NCBI GenBank assembly: GCA_964587815.1
Contig: CAZPMH010000035.1
Coordinates: 1-14,280 of the forward strand
Reading direction: 5' to 3'
DNA length: 14,280 nucleotides
Source: UBA1672 sp964587815
GTDB lineage: Bacteria; Pseudomonadota; Alphaproteobacteria; Micavibrionales; Micavibrionaceae
Shown here: positions 1-7,012 of the stretch, one piece after another
Layout: each line of letters begins with the position of its first letter
Position numbering within the stretch: position 1 is the stretch's first letter
The notes under the pieces: generated by a model
Seen by the model: the letters and a program-made list of their open reading frames with translations, nothing else
What the model was told of the DNA's origin: nothing
The model's database searches: none
Made by a program: the position numbers and the translations under genes

Positions 1-66
<66 letters not shown>

Positions 67-318
67 ACATTTATTTTCTTCAAACTTCATTAGAGTCATA
101 TAGAGACTGGGGAGAAGTCGCAACCCCTTATTAAGCGATATTATTTATACAAGGCTGTAATTTTTGTCCAGTCAAAAAGTGGAATAATTACGCATAAATT
201 GCCTGCTTTACGATTAATTGCGTTTTAGAGCTGTTTAAGGCTTGGTTTTTTCTTAGTTTTTCTGTTAAATTGTCGGGATTAGTTTATTGCGAATTTAGTA
301 AATCAAGGCTTTCTCACA
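67..318. other. Intergenic region between tRNA-Thr and dotM
   Basis: This AT-rich spacer separates two divergent genes and contains no open frame that looks coding. It must hold the tRNA promoter on the minus strand and the promoter of the dotM cluster on the plus strand. On the plus strand TTGGTT (244-249) followed by TTAAAT/TAAATT about 17-18 bases later is a weak match to a sigma70-type promoter. No integrase site or long direct repeat was seen next to the tRNA. Confidence 0.4.
96..123 (-). promoter_or_regulatory. Possible promoter of the tRNA-Thr gene
   Basis: On the minus strand, TTGCGA (plus-strand 118-123) lies 15-16 bases upstream of TATATG/ATATGA (96-102). Transcription would start about 20 bases before the mature tRNA 5' end. 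The spacing is slightly short. A second candidate lies further up (TTGACT at 170-175 with TTGTAT or TATAAA at 144-152). I cannot decide between them by eye. Confidence 0.3.
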
Positions 319-321
319 TTG
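305..321 (+). promoter_or_regulatory. Ribosome binding site and TTG start of dotM
   Basis: AAGG at 305-308 lies ten bases before a TTG codon at 319. No ATG in this frame precedes the first membrane segment: the first in-frame ATG is codon 21, inside that segment. TTG is therefore the best start. Confidence 0.55.
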
Positions 322-1557
322 AATAACGGACAACAAAACGGCGATACCCTTTACGAAAACGGCATTGGATGGGCGATTATGTTGGTCATTATTGCCGTTG
401 TTATATGGGTGTTCTGGCATTTTTTTGATACGGAAATCCGAGAGATGATCCGTTGGATCAGGTTTAGTCAGATGTGGGTTTTATCGTTTTTCATTGACGG
501 GAATGAGTTGGTGCTCAACCCTGACGGGCGGCCGATTGTTTTGCCCGGCACGCGAACAAAAATAGATTTTGATCTTGGTTACAGGGTTGCGAAAGACATT
601 AATAAAGAAGAGCTTTCCTACAGTTTCCTCAGTATTTTTAATTCCATGACGATGGTTCCTTTGAAAATGCCGATTGTCTTTATTTTGGTTGCGGGCGGGT
701 TTTGGTGCATGTTTTTAGGGCCCGATACGCAAAACCGCCGCAAGATGAGCATTGAGAACCTTATTGAAACGCAATCACACATCTTCCCTGTTATTACGCC
801 TTTTGTGAAGTTTAACCCGTCTATGCAGCCGCCGCGCCCGCCCGGTTCGCCCGTTCCTGCGGAACTCCCTCTGTTTGCTGAGGCCTTGGGGCCTGAAGAG
901 TGGCTTGCTTATAATAGTGTGAACCCAAAAGATGGTGTGCTGGCTGATGAAGATTTAGAGGGTCCGTTGATTGCGCAGCTTGGTAAGCCTTGGCGCGGTG
1001 TTAAGCAGCTCTCCCCGCATGCGCAAATTTTGATGGCGGCATTCTGCTTGAAGGCGGCGCGTAAGCGTGTCGAGGCTGAAGATATGCTTGGACGTTTGGC
1101 GCGGTGCTGGTCTGTTAAAAGCGGGCTGACTTTGTCGAAGGACGGCAAGTTGTTAAAGCAAGCGCAACGGATTTTAGCGGATAAAAAGGTTGCGGGTGCG
1201 ACCTTGGCGCAAGCCAACCGTCATGGGTATGAGGCGACGGCATTGTTGCGTGCGTTGCAGTTCGCGCGTGAGGAGGGCGGTGTTCTTGCGCCTGCGACGT
1301 TTGTATGGTTGCGCGCGCATGATCGTAATTTGTGGTATCCGCTTAATAATTTGGGGCGTCAGTCTCACCATATGGAAGCGTTGGGTGCGATGTCTCACTT
1401 TAAGGCCGAGAAATTGACACAGCGTCCAATCCCCGTTCCAAAGGTTGAGCACGCGATTGAGACGATTAGGGAATATATGTCGTCGATTAAGGCGCGCCCG
1501 ATTCCTGCGCTGGATTACAGCCAGTCGAAGAAACGCGGTGTTAAGAAGGCCGTTTAA
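319..1557 (+). CDS. dotM: DotM/IcmP-like type IVB secretion coupling-complex protein
   Basis: DotM/IcmP is an inner-membrane protein that forms the type IV coupling complex with the ATPase DotL and helps recognise secreted effectors in Dot/Icm (type IVB) systems. This 412-residue protein has the family layout. One membrane segment lies near residues 16-36 and a second near 117-133, followed by a large cytosolic domain. The domain holds the family's best-conserved stretch, LGKPWRGVKQLSPHAQILMA (221-240), then WLRAHDRNLWYPLNNLGRQ (330-348). It is slightly longer than Legionella DotM (about 380 residues), and the extra length includes a basic C-terminus (KKRGVKK). It is the first gene of the cluster, 45 bp before an unknown membrane gene, with dotL after that. 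In Legionella icmP and icmO are adjacent, so the order supports the call. The start is TTG. Family assignment is from recognised sequence similarity; effector binding is inferred. Confidence 0.87.
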   Translation: MNNGQQNGDTLYENGIGWAIMLVIIAVVIWVFWHFFDTEIREMIRWIRFSQMWVLSFFIDGNELVLNPDGRPIVLPGTRTKIDFDLGYRVAKDINKEELSYSFLSIFNSMTMVPLKMPIVFILVAGGFWCMFLGPDTQNRRKMSIENLIETQSHIFPVITPFVKFNPSMQPPRPPGSPVPAELPLFAEALGPEEWLAYNSVNPKDGVLADEDLEGPLIAQLGKPWRGVKQLSPHAQILMAAFCLKAARKRVEAEDMLGRLARCWSVKSGLTLSKDGKLLKQAQRILADKKVAGATLAQANRHGYEATALLRALQFAREEGGVLAPATFVWLRAHDRNLWYPLNNLGRQSHHMEALGAMSHFKAEKLTQRPIPVPKVEHAIETIREYMSSIKARPIPALDYSQSKKRGVKKAV

Positions 1558-1602
1558 TCAACAGGTGTTAGAGAAGAAGATAAAACAGGGTTATTCAATA
1601 TT

Positions 1603-2184
1603 ATGAGTGCACAAGAAGAGAAAAATTTCAGCGTAACAATTGTTGATGGAAAAATTATTTTGTCGTTACCCGAGGCTTGTGAACCTGTGGTTTGGCAGAT
1701 GGATTTGGAGAAGGCGCAGTCGGCGGCCTTTACCGTGAAGGAGAAGAAGAAAGAAAAGCGTTTTGCGCTTGTCTTAAAATCTGATGACGGTGAGGCCGAG
1801 GATATCGCAGAATTTGATGATAAAAAGTCGGCCGTTGCGGTTTTGATGGAAACGTCATCTGTGATGCAGAATGCGCACGGGCTTATAAAAGGGGCGGGCG
1901 CTCCTGCTCCAAGTGGTGGCGGTGCGCACGCGCAGCCTTCTGTTGTGGCATCATCTGCAAAATCGGGCGGCAGTGATAAAGCCGGTGCGGTTTTGGCGGT
2001 TATTCTTGTCGTTATTTTGCTTGGTATTTGGGCCATTTCTGCTTCAATTCCGAGCAAGGTCGGTTCTGTCGGATCGACGGCGGCGTCTTCGTCGTCATCT
2101 TCGAATTTTGCATCGGCGCCAACTCCTGCGCGAGAATCTTCAGGGGTTCCGGTGTCGGCTGATGATTTTTTAAGCAATCGATAG
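1603..2184 (+). CDS. Unknown single-pass membrane protein between dotM and dotL
   Basis: I do not recognise this 193-residue protein. Residues 1-95 form a compact, charged, strand-rich region (VTIVDGKIILSLPE, then ALVLKSDDGEAEDIAEFDDK) and probably a small cytosolic domain. Its alternating strands with a final helix (about 75-92) recall a PH-like fold, but that is only an impression. A Gly/Ala/Pro/Ser linker (96-126) leads to one strong membrane segment, about 127-149. After that comes a Ser/Ala-rich tail with six consecutive serines (162-168 region) ending in SADDFLSNR. It sits 45 bp after dotM and 61 bp before dotL, in the same direction, so it is probably co-transcribed and membrane-bound beside the coupling complex. 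Frame and codon use match its neighbours. The long open frame on the opposite strand is a shadow. Role unknown; a coupling-complex accessory subunit is an inference from position. Confidence 0.85.
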   Translation: MSAQEEKNFSVTIVDGKIILSLPEACEPVVWQMDLEKAQSAAFTVKEKKKEKRFALVLKSDDGEAEDIAEFDDKKSAVAVLMETSSVMQNAHGLIKGAGAPAPSGGGAHAQPSVVASSAKSGGSDKAGAVLAVILVVILLGIWAISASIPSKVGSVGSTAASSSSSSNFASAPTPARESSGVPVSADDFLSNR

Positions 2185-2245
2185 GGTTTAAACTCTTTTA
2201 AGTGGTGATTTGGTATTTTTAGGGAAATGAATTTAAAGTAAGTCT

Positions 2246-5200
2246 ATGGCACTCGATCAAAGGAAATACGAACATAAACATGAGTCGGTCTTACGGGATA
2301 TTCGCCCGTTATCGACGCGTATTGCTGACGGGCTTGCCAGTTCCCAATATTCGACAGTTATCTATTTTTTGGCCGCTGTTGCCGTATATATTAACGACTG
2401 GGTTTTGACCTTTGGTGACCTTGTTGTTGTTCTTGGCTTGATCTATTTTCTTTGGCTTAATTCCCGTGATCGTAGCTTGCCGTTTAAATTGCCGTTGGGT
2501 TCAAAGCATTTGGATAAAAATAACGGACGTGACGGTAAGAAGGGTAAGCCTGAGGGGATTCTTTACCTTGGAAACGCCAAGAAAAGCAACGAAGAGGTTT
2601 GGTTTACAAATTCTGATATCAGAACGCACATTCTCTATCTTGGTACAACAGGTGCCGGTAAGACGGAGGGGCTGAAATCTCTTGTGACCAACGCGATGGC
2701 GTGGGGATCAGGCTTTGTTTATGTCGATGGTAAGGCGGATACGGATTTGTGGTCCTCGCTTTCGTCTCTTGTGCGCCGATTTGGCCGTGATGATGATTTG
2801 CTCGTTTTGAACTATATGACGGGTAACGCCGATGTTTCTGCACCATCGAATACGATGAACCCGTTTTCATCCGGTTCCGCGTCCTATTTGACCAACATGC
2901 TTGTTAGCTTGATGCCGGAAAGTGGCGGTGACAACGCGATGTGGAAAGAACGTGCGGTGTCTTTGGTTGGTGCGATGATGCCTGCGTTGACATGGAAGCG
3001 GGACAACCAAGAAATTCCGATGTCTGTTCGGACCATTCGTGATTACCTTTCGTTGAATAATGTTATTAAATTGGCGCGTGATGAAGTTGTGCCTGCTGAT
3101 ATCCGTGCGGGTTTGACAGGTTATCTGGACACGTTGCCCGGCTTTATTCCTGATGCGTATGATGATGAAGGTAAGGTGAAACCTCCCGGGCCTGATACGC
3201 CGCAGGTCAATACAGAGACAGCAAGCCAGCAGCACGGTTATCTGGCGATGCAGTTCACGCGTTCGCTCCAGTCTTTGGGTGATGATTACGGATATATCTT
3301 TGATACACAAGCGGCTGATGTTGACATGGTCGACGTTGTTTTGAACCGTCGTATTTTGGTTGTGCTTGTTCCTGCTTTGGAAAAATCAGGGGACGAGGTT
3401 GCCAACCTTGGTAAGATTGTTGCGGCCTCTATTAAAGGTATGATGGGGTCGACTCTTGGTTCAACCGTTGAAGGATCCTCAGCGACGGTGATTGAGAATA
3501 AGCCGACACATTCATCCACGCCGTTTATGACGGTTTTTGACGAGGTTGGTTACTACGTTGCCGAAGGTATGGCGGTTATGGCCGCTCAGGCGCGTTCTCT
3601 TGGCTTTAGTCTTGTTTTTGCGGGTCAGGATTTGCCTGCGATGAAAAAGCGTGTTCGTGAGGAAGCGAACTCCATTACGGCGAACTGTAACATTAAATTG
3701 TTCGGTAAGTTGGAAGACCCGACAGAGACAAAAGACTTTTTCGAAAAGACTGTTGGTAGCGCAATGGTGACTGAGGTTTCAGGCTTCCAAATGACGGGAA
3801 GCAGCGGTGGAACAGGATCATACCACGATACGAAACAGGCCGGAGTGCAATTGCGCCCGCGTGCGAACTATGACCAACTTCGCGGATTTAAAGAGGGTGA
3901 GGCGATTATCACCTTTGGTGAAATTGTCGTTGATTGTGCCGTTTTCTACTCAAACCCGGGTTTTGCCAAGGCGATGCGCGTTACGCGCTTTATGTCTTTG
4001 CCACCACCGGATGAAGCGTTGCTCAAGCATTCAGGCTCTATCACGAAGCTGCGTGATTTGATGGTGAATAAAACGTGGACAGCGATGCGTTCTGATGTTG
4101 CGATTGAAACATCCCCTGAATTGGCGGCGCTTAATGACGGGTTTGTTCGCTTTAAAGATCCGAAAATTAATCCTGTTGAGGCGGGTATTGCTGCGCTCGT
4201 TGCGTTGCATGGTTTGAATAATGAAATACCTGCGTCCAGTGGCACTGTTTCTGCAGGAGCTGCATCATCCGGCGGTTCAGGCGGCGGTGGCCAAGCACCC
4301 GCGAAGCCTTCAACAGCTCCGCCAACAACGCCCGCTCAGCCAGCTTCGCCTTTGGCTGCTCAACGTCCTGCTGATATTGCTGCAAAAACACCTGCTTCGA
4401 GTGGCGGCGCTCCTGCTGTCTTTGGTGGCGCGCCTGCGTCAGGTGGTGGTGACGGTGCGGCGGCGGCGGTTGCAGCTGCGGCAACAACGACTGCAGCTTC
4501 GGGCGGCGCAACGACGTCGACAACAACGCAAGCCGAGGCCTCAACGTCAATGACGCCTGCTACGGGCGAGAAAAAACCTGCTCCTGCGAGCGGACAAACG
4601 CCAGCACAGCAGCCTGTTCAGCCGAAAAAACCGATTGTTGATCCGACAGGATTATCAAAAGACGAGGCGATGAAACGCGCTGCGGAAAAGGCGAAAGAGA
4701 ATTTGTTTGGTGCGTATGGTCGCGGAAAAGTGCCACCACAGAAGCCAAAACCGAAAGACATTATTCCAACGAAGGATGCGCAAGCGCAACCTCCTGTTGC
4801 GCCGAAAAAGGCAGATGATGGGGCAAAGGGTGCGGGCGGTGATTCTACGCCTGCTCAAGCGCCGACAGATGCAAAAACTGATCAAGGCAAGGCTACAGAA
4901 GCTAAAGGCTCAGCGAAACCATCTGTGTTCGGTGGCGCGCCAGCCGCTCCTGCTAAACCAGCGGAAAAGGTGACGCCTTCCGAGCCGCCAAAACCTGCTG
5001 CCCCAGCCAAACCTGCTGAACAGGCTAAACCGCCAACGGCAGACAACGCGCAAGCGAAGAAAGCTGAAGCGCCAGCTGTACCGCCTAAGCCAGCAGCGGA
5101 GGAGGCGAAAGCTGCTGCACCGGAGAAGCCAGATGCTGCTCCCGCAACGCCGCCGCCTGCAACGCCTGAGCAGAAATCCGCCAAGCCTTCCGTCTTTGGA

Positions 5201-5347
5201 GGTGATGCTCCAGCTCCGACTGATGCTGCTCCAAGTGATGGCGCGTCAAAATCTGAAGAGAAGACGTCAGCGAAACCTTCTGTGTTCGGTGGTTCATCCG
5301 ATGCCAAGCCTGACGAAAACAAAGATGACGATAAAAAGGACAGCTAG
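2246..5347 (+). CDS. dotL: DotL/IcmO-like type IV coupling ATPase with a long disordered tail
   Basis: DotL/IcmO is the VirD4/TraD-type ATPase that receives effectors and feeds them to a type IVB secretion channel. Two membrane segments lie at about residues 36-54 and 55-71. The Walker A motif is GTTGAGKT at 133-140, inside the typical context HILYLGTTGAGKTEGL. The Walker B motif is MTVFDE, with Asp432 and Glu433. FAGQDLPAMKK, about 50 residues further on, matches the FtsK/TraD-like core. The core ends near residue 655. The remaining ~375 residues are Ala/Pro/Lys/Gly-rich and predicted disordered, making the protein 1033 residues against about 780 for Legionella DotL. In Legionella the C-terminal extension binds DotN, IcmS/IcmW and LvgA, so this tail is likely an adaptor platform. 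It contains three SAKPSVFGG motifs and one helical island (see separate entries). The start ATG 2246 has only a weak upstream TAAG. The end overlaps the next gene by 23 bp. Confidence 0.95.
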   Translation: MALDQRKYEHKHESVLRDIRPLSTRIADGLASSQYSTVIYFLAAVAVYINDWVLTFGDLVVVLGLIYFLWLNSRDRSLPFKLPLGSKHLDKNNGRDGKKGKPEGILYLGNAKKSNEEVWFTNSDIRTHILYLGTTGAGKTEGLKSLVTNAMAWGSGFVYVDGKADTDLWSSLSSLVRRFGRDDDLLVLNYMTGNADVSAPSNTMNPFSSGSASYLTNMLVSLMPESGGDNAMWKERAVSLVGAMMPALTWKRDNQEIPMSVRTIRDYLSLNNVIKLARDEVVPADIRAGLTGYLDTLPGFIPDAYDDEGKVKPPGPDTPQVNTETASQQHGYLAMQFTRSLQSLGDDYGYIFDTQAADVDMVDVVLNRRILVVLVPALEKSGDEVANLGKIVAASIKGMMGSTLGSTVEGSSATVIENKPTHSSTPFMTVFDEVGYYVAEGMAVMAAQARSLGFSLVFAGQDLPAMKKRVREEANSITANCNIKLFGKLEDPTETKDFFEKTVGSAMVTEVSGFQMTGSSGGTGSYHDTKQAGVQLRPRANYDQLRGFKEGEAIITFGEIVVDCAVFYSNPGFAKAMRVTRFMSLPPPDEALLKHSGSITKLRDLMVNKTWTAMRSDVAIETSPELAALNDGFVRFKDPKINPVEAGIAALVALHGLNNEIPASSGTVSAGAASSGGSGGGGQAPAKPSTAPPTTPAQPASPLAAQRPADIAAKTPASSGGAPAVFGGAPASGGGDGAAAAVAAAATTTAASGGATTSTTTQAEASTSMTPATGEKKPAPASGQTPAQQPVQPKKPIVDPTGLSKDEAMKRAAEKAKENLFGAYGRGKVPPQKPKPKDIIPTKDAQAQPPVAPKKADDGAKGAGGDSTPAQAPTDAKTDQGKATEAKGSAKPSVFGGAPAAPAKPAEKVTPSEPPKPAAPAKPAEQAKPPTADNAQAKKAEAPAVPPKPAAEEAKAAAPEKPDAAPATPPPATPEQKSAKPSVFGGDAPAPTDAAPSDGASKSEEKTSAKPSVFGGSSDAKPDENKDDDKKDS
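4406..5293 (+). repeat. VFGG peptide repeats in the DotL tail
   Basis: Three exact SAKPSVFGG units are encoded at 4910-4936, 5177-5203 and 5267-5293 (residues 889-897, 978-986 and 1008-1016). A related unit, GAPAVFGGAPA, is at 4406-4438 (721-731). They are the only recurrent hydrophobic-aromatic spots in an otherwise Ala/Pro/Lys tail. The codons of units one and two differ at all nine positions although the peptide is identical. Confidence 0.85.
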
Positions 5348-6053
5348 ACGATCGCAGCCGCTCTGCTCTGAACGTGGTAGTGTTTTTTTCTACATTCTTA
5401 TTGGTGTCGCCCTGTTCGGGGCGCTTGCCTATTCCCTGACACGAAGCACTTCTCAAGTGCAAAGCATAGACTTTTTAAGCCAGCGTGATCTGGAATTGGA
5501 AGCCTCAAAAATTATTGATTTTTCCCGTGTGGTTGAGCAGGGGTTTCAAACACTTTTAACTCGTGGATGTTCAGAAAGTGAGATTGCTTCAGAGGGGAGC
5601 CATCACCACGGAGGCTACACTCACCCTGATACGCCTGCCGATAATTCCTGCCAGATGTTTCATCCTGACGGTGCGGGGCTGACATATTACGACCCGCCCG
5701 ATGCCATTCATCAAGATGGTGTATCAAACCATTTTCGTAATTGGTGGTTTACGAAGGAACGTGTTGCAGGCCGCGGAGATGAAGATTGTTTTGACCAAAC
5801 GATCATACTTAGAAACATCAAGGAGCCGTTATGTCGTGCGGTTAATCGCATTGCCAACCCCGATTTTTCGGCCATTCCGATTAATAACTATGCCAGTTTT
5901 GGCGCGGGAGATTGGCATTTGGGGCAAAGACGTTTTGATTGCACCTCAGGCCTTGTTTCTTTTGATCGTCCTGAGTTTGCGGGTACAAATACGTTTTGTT
6001 TCGATGACAGAGTCGGCGGGTATTTCTACGTTCATATTATTCACGAACGATAG
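5325..6053 (+). CDS. Small pilin-like (GspK-like?) membrane protein overlapping dotL
   Basis: This 242-residue protein has a short basic leader, then SERGSVFFYILIGVALFGAL (residues 15-34), a hydrophobic segment (about 19-37), and a large remaining domain with six cysteines (82, 109, 155, 170, 206, 225). A basic leader, a Gly and one N-terminal hydrophobic helix resemble type IV pilins and type II minor pseudopilins. The usual Glu at position +5 is absent, as in the GspK minor pseudopilins. The exported domain with paired cysteines would be periplasmic. The only plausible start is ATG 5325, 23 bp inside dotL, with no strong ribosome binding site, so translation is probably coupled to dotL. The same frame stays open further upstream to 5133, but that part lies over the dotL tail and is low-complexity. 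The gene ends 3 bp from the convergent Fic gene. The pilin assignment is by general pattern only; it may simply be a bitopic periplasmic protein. Confidence 0.72.
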   Translation: MTIKRTARRSQPLCSERGSVFFYILIGVALFGALAYSLTRSTSQVQSIDFLSQRDLELEASKIIDFSRVVEQGFQTLLTRGCSESEIASEGSHHHGGYTHPDTPADNSCQMFHPDGAGLTYYDPPDAIHQDGVSNHFRNWWFTKERVAGRGDEDCFDQTIILRNIKEPLCRAVNRIANPDFSAIPINNYASFGAGDWHLGQRRFDCTSGLVSFDRPEFAGTNTFCFDDRVGGYFYVHIIHER

Positions 6054-6056
6054 GGT

Positions 6057-6956
6057 TTACACGCGTGCGTACCACGTGGCGCGCGCCTTGCCGTGACGGA
6101 CGAGATAGCCGCCGTCGACTAGCTCGCCGAGGCGCAATTTCAGCGTGGAGCGTTTGCCTTTGGTGAGTTTTTCAATTTCCATCATGCTCAGTCGGTCGTG
6201 CTTGTTGAATTGCTTTAGTATTTTGGTGGAGAGCGCGGGCATGCCGACGATTTCGCTACTGCCTTTTTCGACGCGGGTTTGCAGTTTGTCTTTTTGTTCC
6301 TGCAGCACGCGGAAGAAGAACATCAACCATGGTTGCCAATCGACCTTGCCTTTTGCGAGGCTGGCTTGTGTGTATTTCAGGGTTTTGAAATAACTTTCAG
6401 CATTGTCTTCTAAAATTTTATCGAGTGTGCTGTAGGGCGCGTAGCTGTAGCCTGCCTTGAACATCAGGAGGATTACGAGCAAGCGCGCGAGTTTTTGATT
6501 GTCTTTTTCAAACGGGCAGAATTGCAGGAAAATGGCCGTGAAAATGGCGATAATAAACAGCGGGTGCATTTCATCTTTTTCAAATGCGTCATTTGTCCAT
6601 TTCATCAATCGCGGGATGAGGTTGCGGACCTCGGCGGGGCTGGCGGCGTTTAATGTGCCGACTTCTTTGTCGCCCGCGGTGATGACGATTGCCGTACTGT
6701 TTTCCTTGAAGATGCTGATTTTATTTGCGCCTGTGAACACGGCGTGCAAGCGGCAGAGCAATTCCTCATTGAGGGGTTTGTCTTGCCAGCTGTTGGCGAT
6801 TTCCTTGAAGTTGCGGCCGAACGTCGAAACATCACCCAGCAATTGAAGCGATGTTGTATGGTTTTCCATCGCCGTCCATGCGCCCTTAAATTCGTCTATT
6901 TCACAGACGAGCTTGAGCATTTGCGGTGTTATTTGAAGCGTTTTTGTGCCTAACAT
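6057..6956 (-). CDS. Fic-fold protein with degenerate catalytic motif and C-terminal winged helix
   Basis: Fic proteins transfer AMP or related groups to target proteins using the motif HPFx(D/E)GNGRxxR. This 299-residue protein keeps the surrounding family sequence. EIDEFKGAW (19-27) is the N-terminal part of the usual DNA-linked Fic proteins, EMHPLFIIAIF (129-139) leads into the motif, and RLLVILLMFKAGYSYAPYS (158-176) and WQPWLMFFFRVLQEQ (207-221) follow it. At the motif itself it reads CPFEKDNQKLAR (147-158): His is replaced by Cys, the acidic residue by Lys, and both glycines and the first Arg are lost. The N-terminal inhibitory S/TxxxEG motif is also not recognisable (44-57). Residues 243-299 form a winged-helix DNA-binding domain (SMMEIEKLTKGKRSTLKLRL, then a wing with GYLVRHGKA). 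It therefore looks like a catalytically dead Fic protein, possibly a regulator. It lies 56 bp downstream of argS but has its own promoter. Confidence 0.82.
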   Translation of the reverse strand: MLGTKTLQITPQMLKLVCEIDEFKGAWTAMENHTTSLQLLGDVSTFGRNFKEIANSWQDKPLNEELLCRLHAVFTGANKISIFKENSTAIVITAGDKEVGTLNAASPAEVRNLIPRLMKWTNDAFEKDEMHPLFIIAIFTAIFLQFCPFEKDNQKLARLLVILLMFKAGYSYAPYSTLDKILEDNAESYFKTLKYTQASLAKGKVDWQPWLMFFFRVLQEQKDKLQTRVEKGSSEIVGMPALSTKILKQFNKHDRLSMMEIEKLTKGKRSTLKLRLGELVDGGYLVRHGKARATWYARV

Positions 6957-6964
6957 AGTGGCCG

Positions 6965-6993
6965 ACTATAGCCAAAAAAACCATAGATATCAA
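6965..6993 (-). promoter_or_regulatory. Near-consensus promoter giving an almost leaderless Fic-gene mRNA
   Basis: On the minus strand TTGATA (plus-strand 6988-6993) and TATAGT (6965-6970) are separated by exactly 17 bases. Each box differs from the sigma70-type consensus at one position. The -10 box ends only eight bases before the start codon at 6956, so transcription would begin about two bases upstream of the ATG. No Shine-Dalgarno sequence is present. Confidence 0.6.
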
Positions 6994-7012
6994 TGTGATT
7001 ATTTTGATCGTT

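Noticed and set aside
1554..2177. 207-codon open frame on the minus strand opposite the unknown dotM-dotL gene
   Set aside because: The plus-strand frame has a sensible membrane helix and spacing in the cluster. The minus frame is Ser/Ala-rich low-complexity sequence produced by the codon bias of the plus gene.
4882..5322. Minus-strand open frame rich in Ala, Gly and Ser opposite the DotL tail
   Set aside because: It mirrors the Ala/Pro repeats of DotL and has no start context or independent family features.
5133..5324. Longer N-terminus for the pilin-like gene, starting at 5133
   Set aside because: It would overlap dotL by over 200 bp with Arg/Leu/Gln-rich frame-shifted tail sequence. ATG 5325 puts a short basic leader directly before the hydrophobic helix.
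6072..6079. Palindrome CCACGTGG as a regulatory site
   Set aside because: It lies inside the end of the Fic-gene coding sequence and is short enough to arise by chance.
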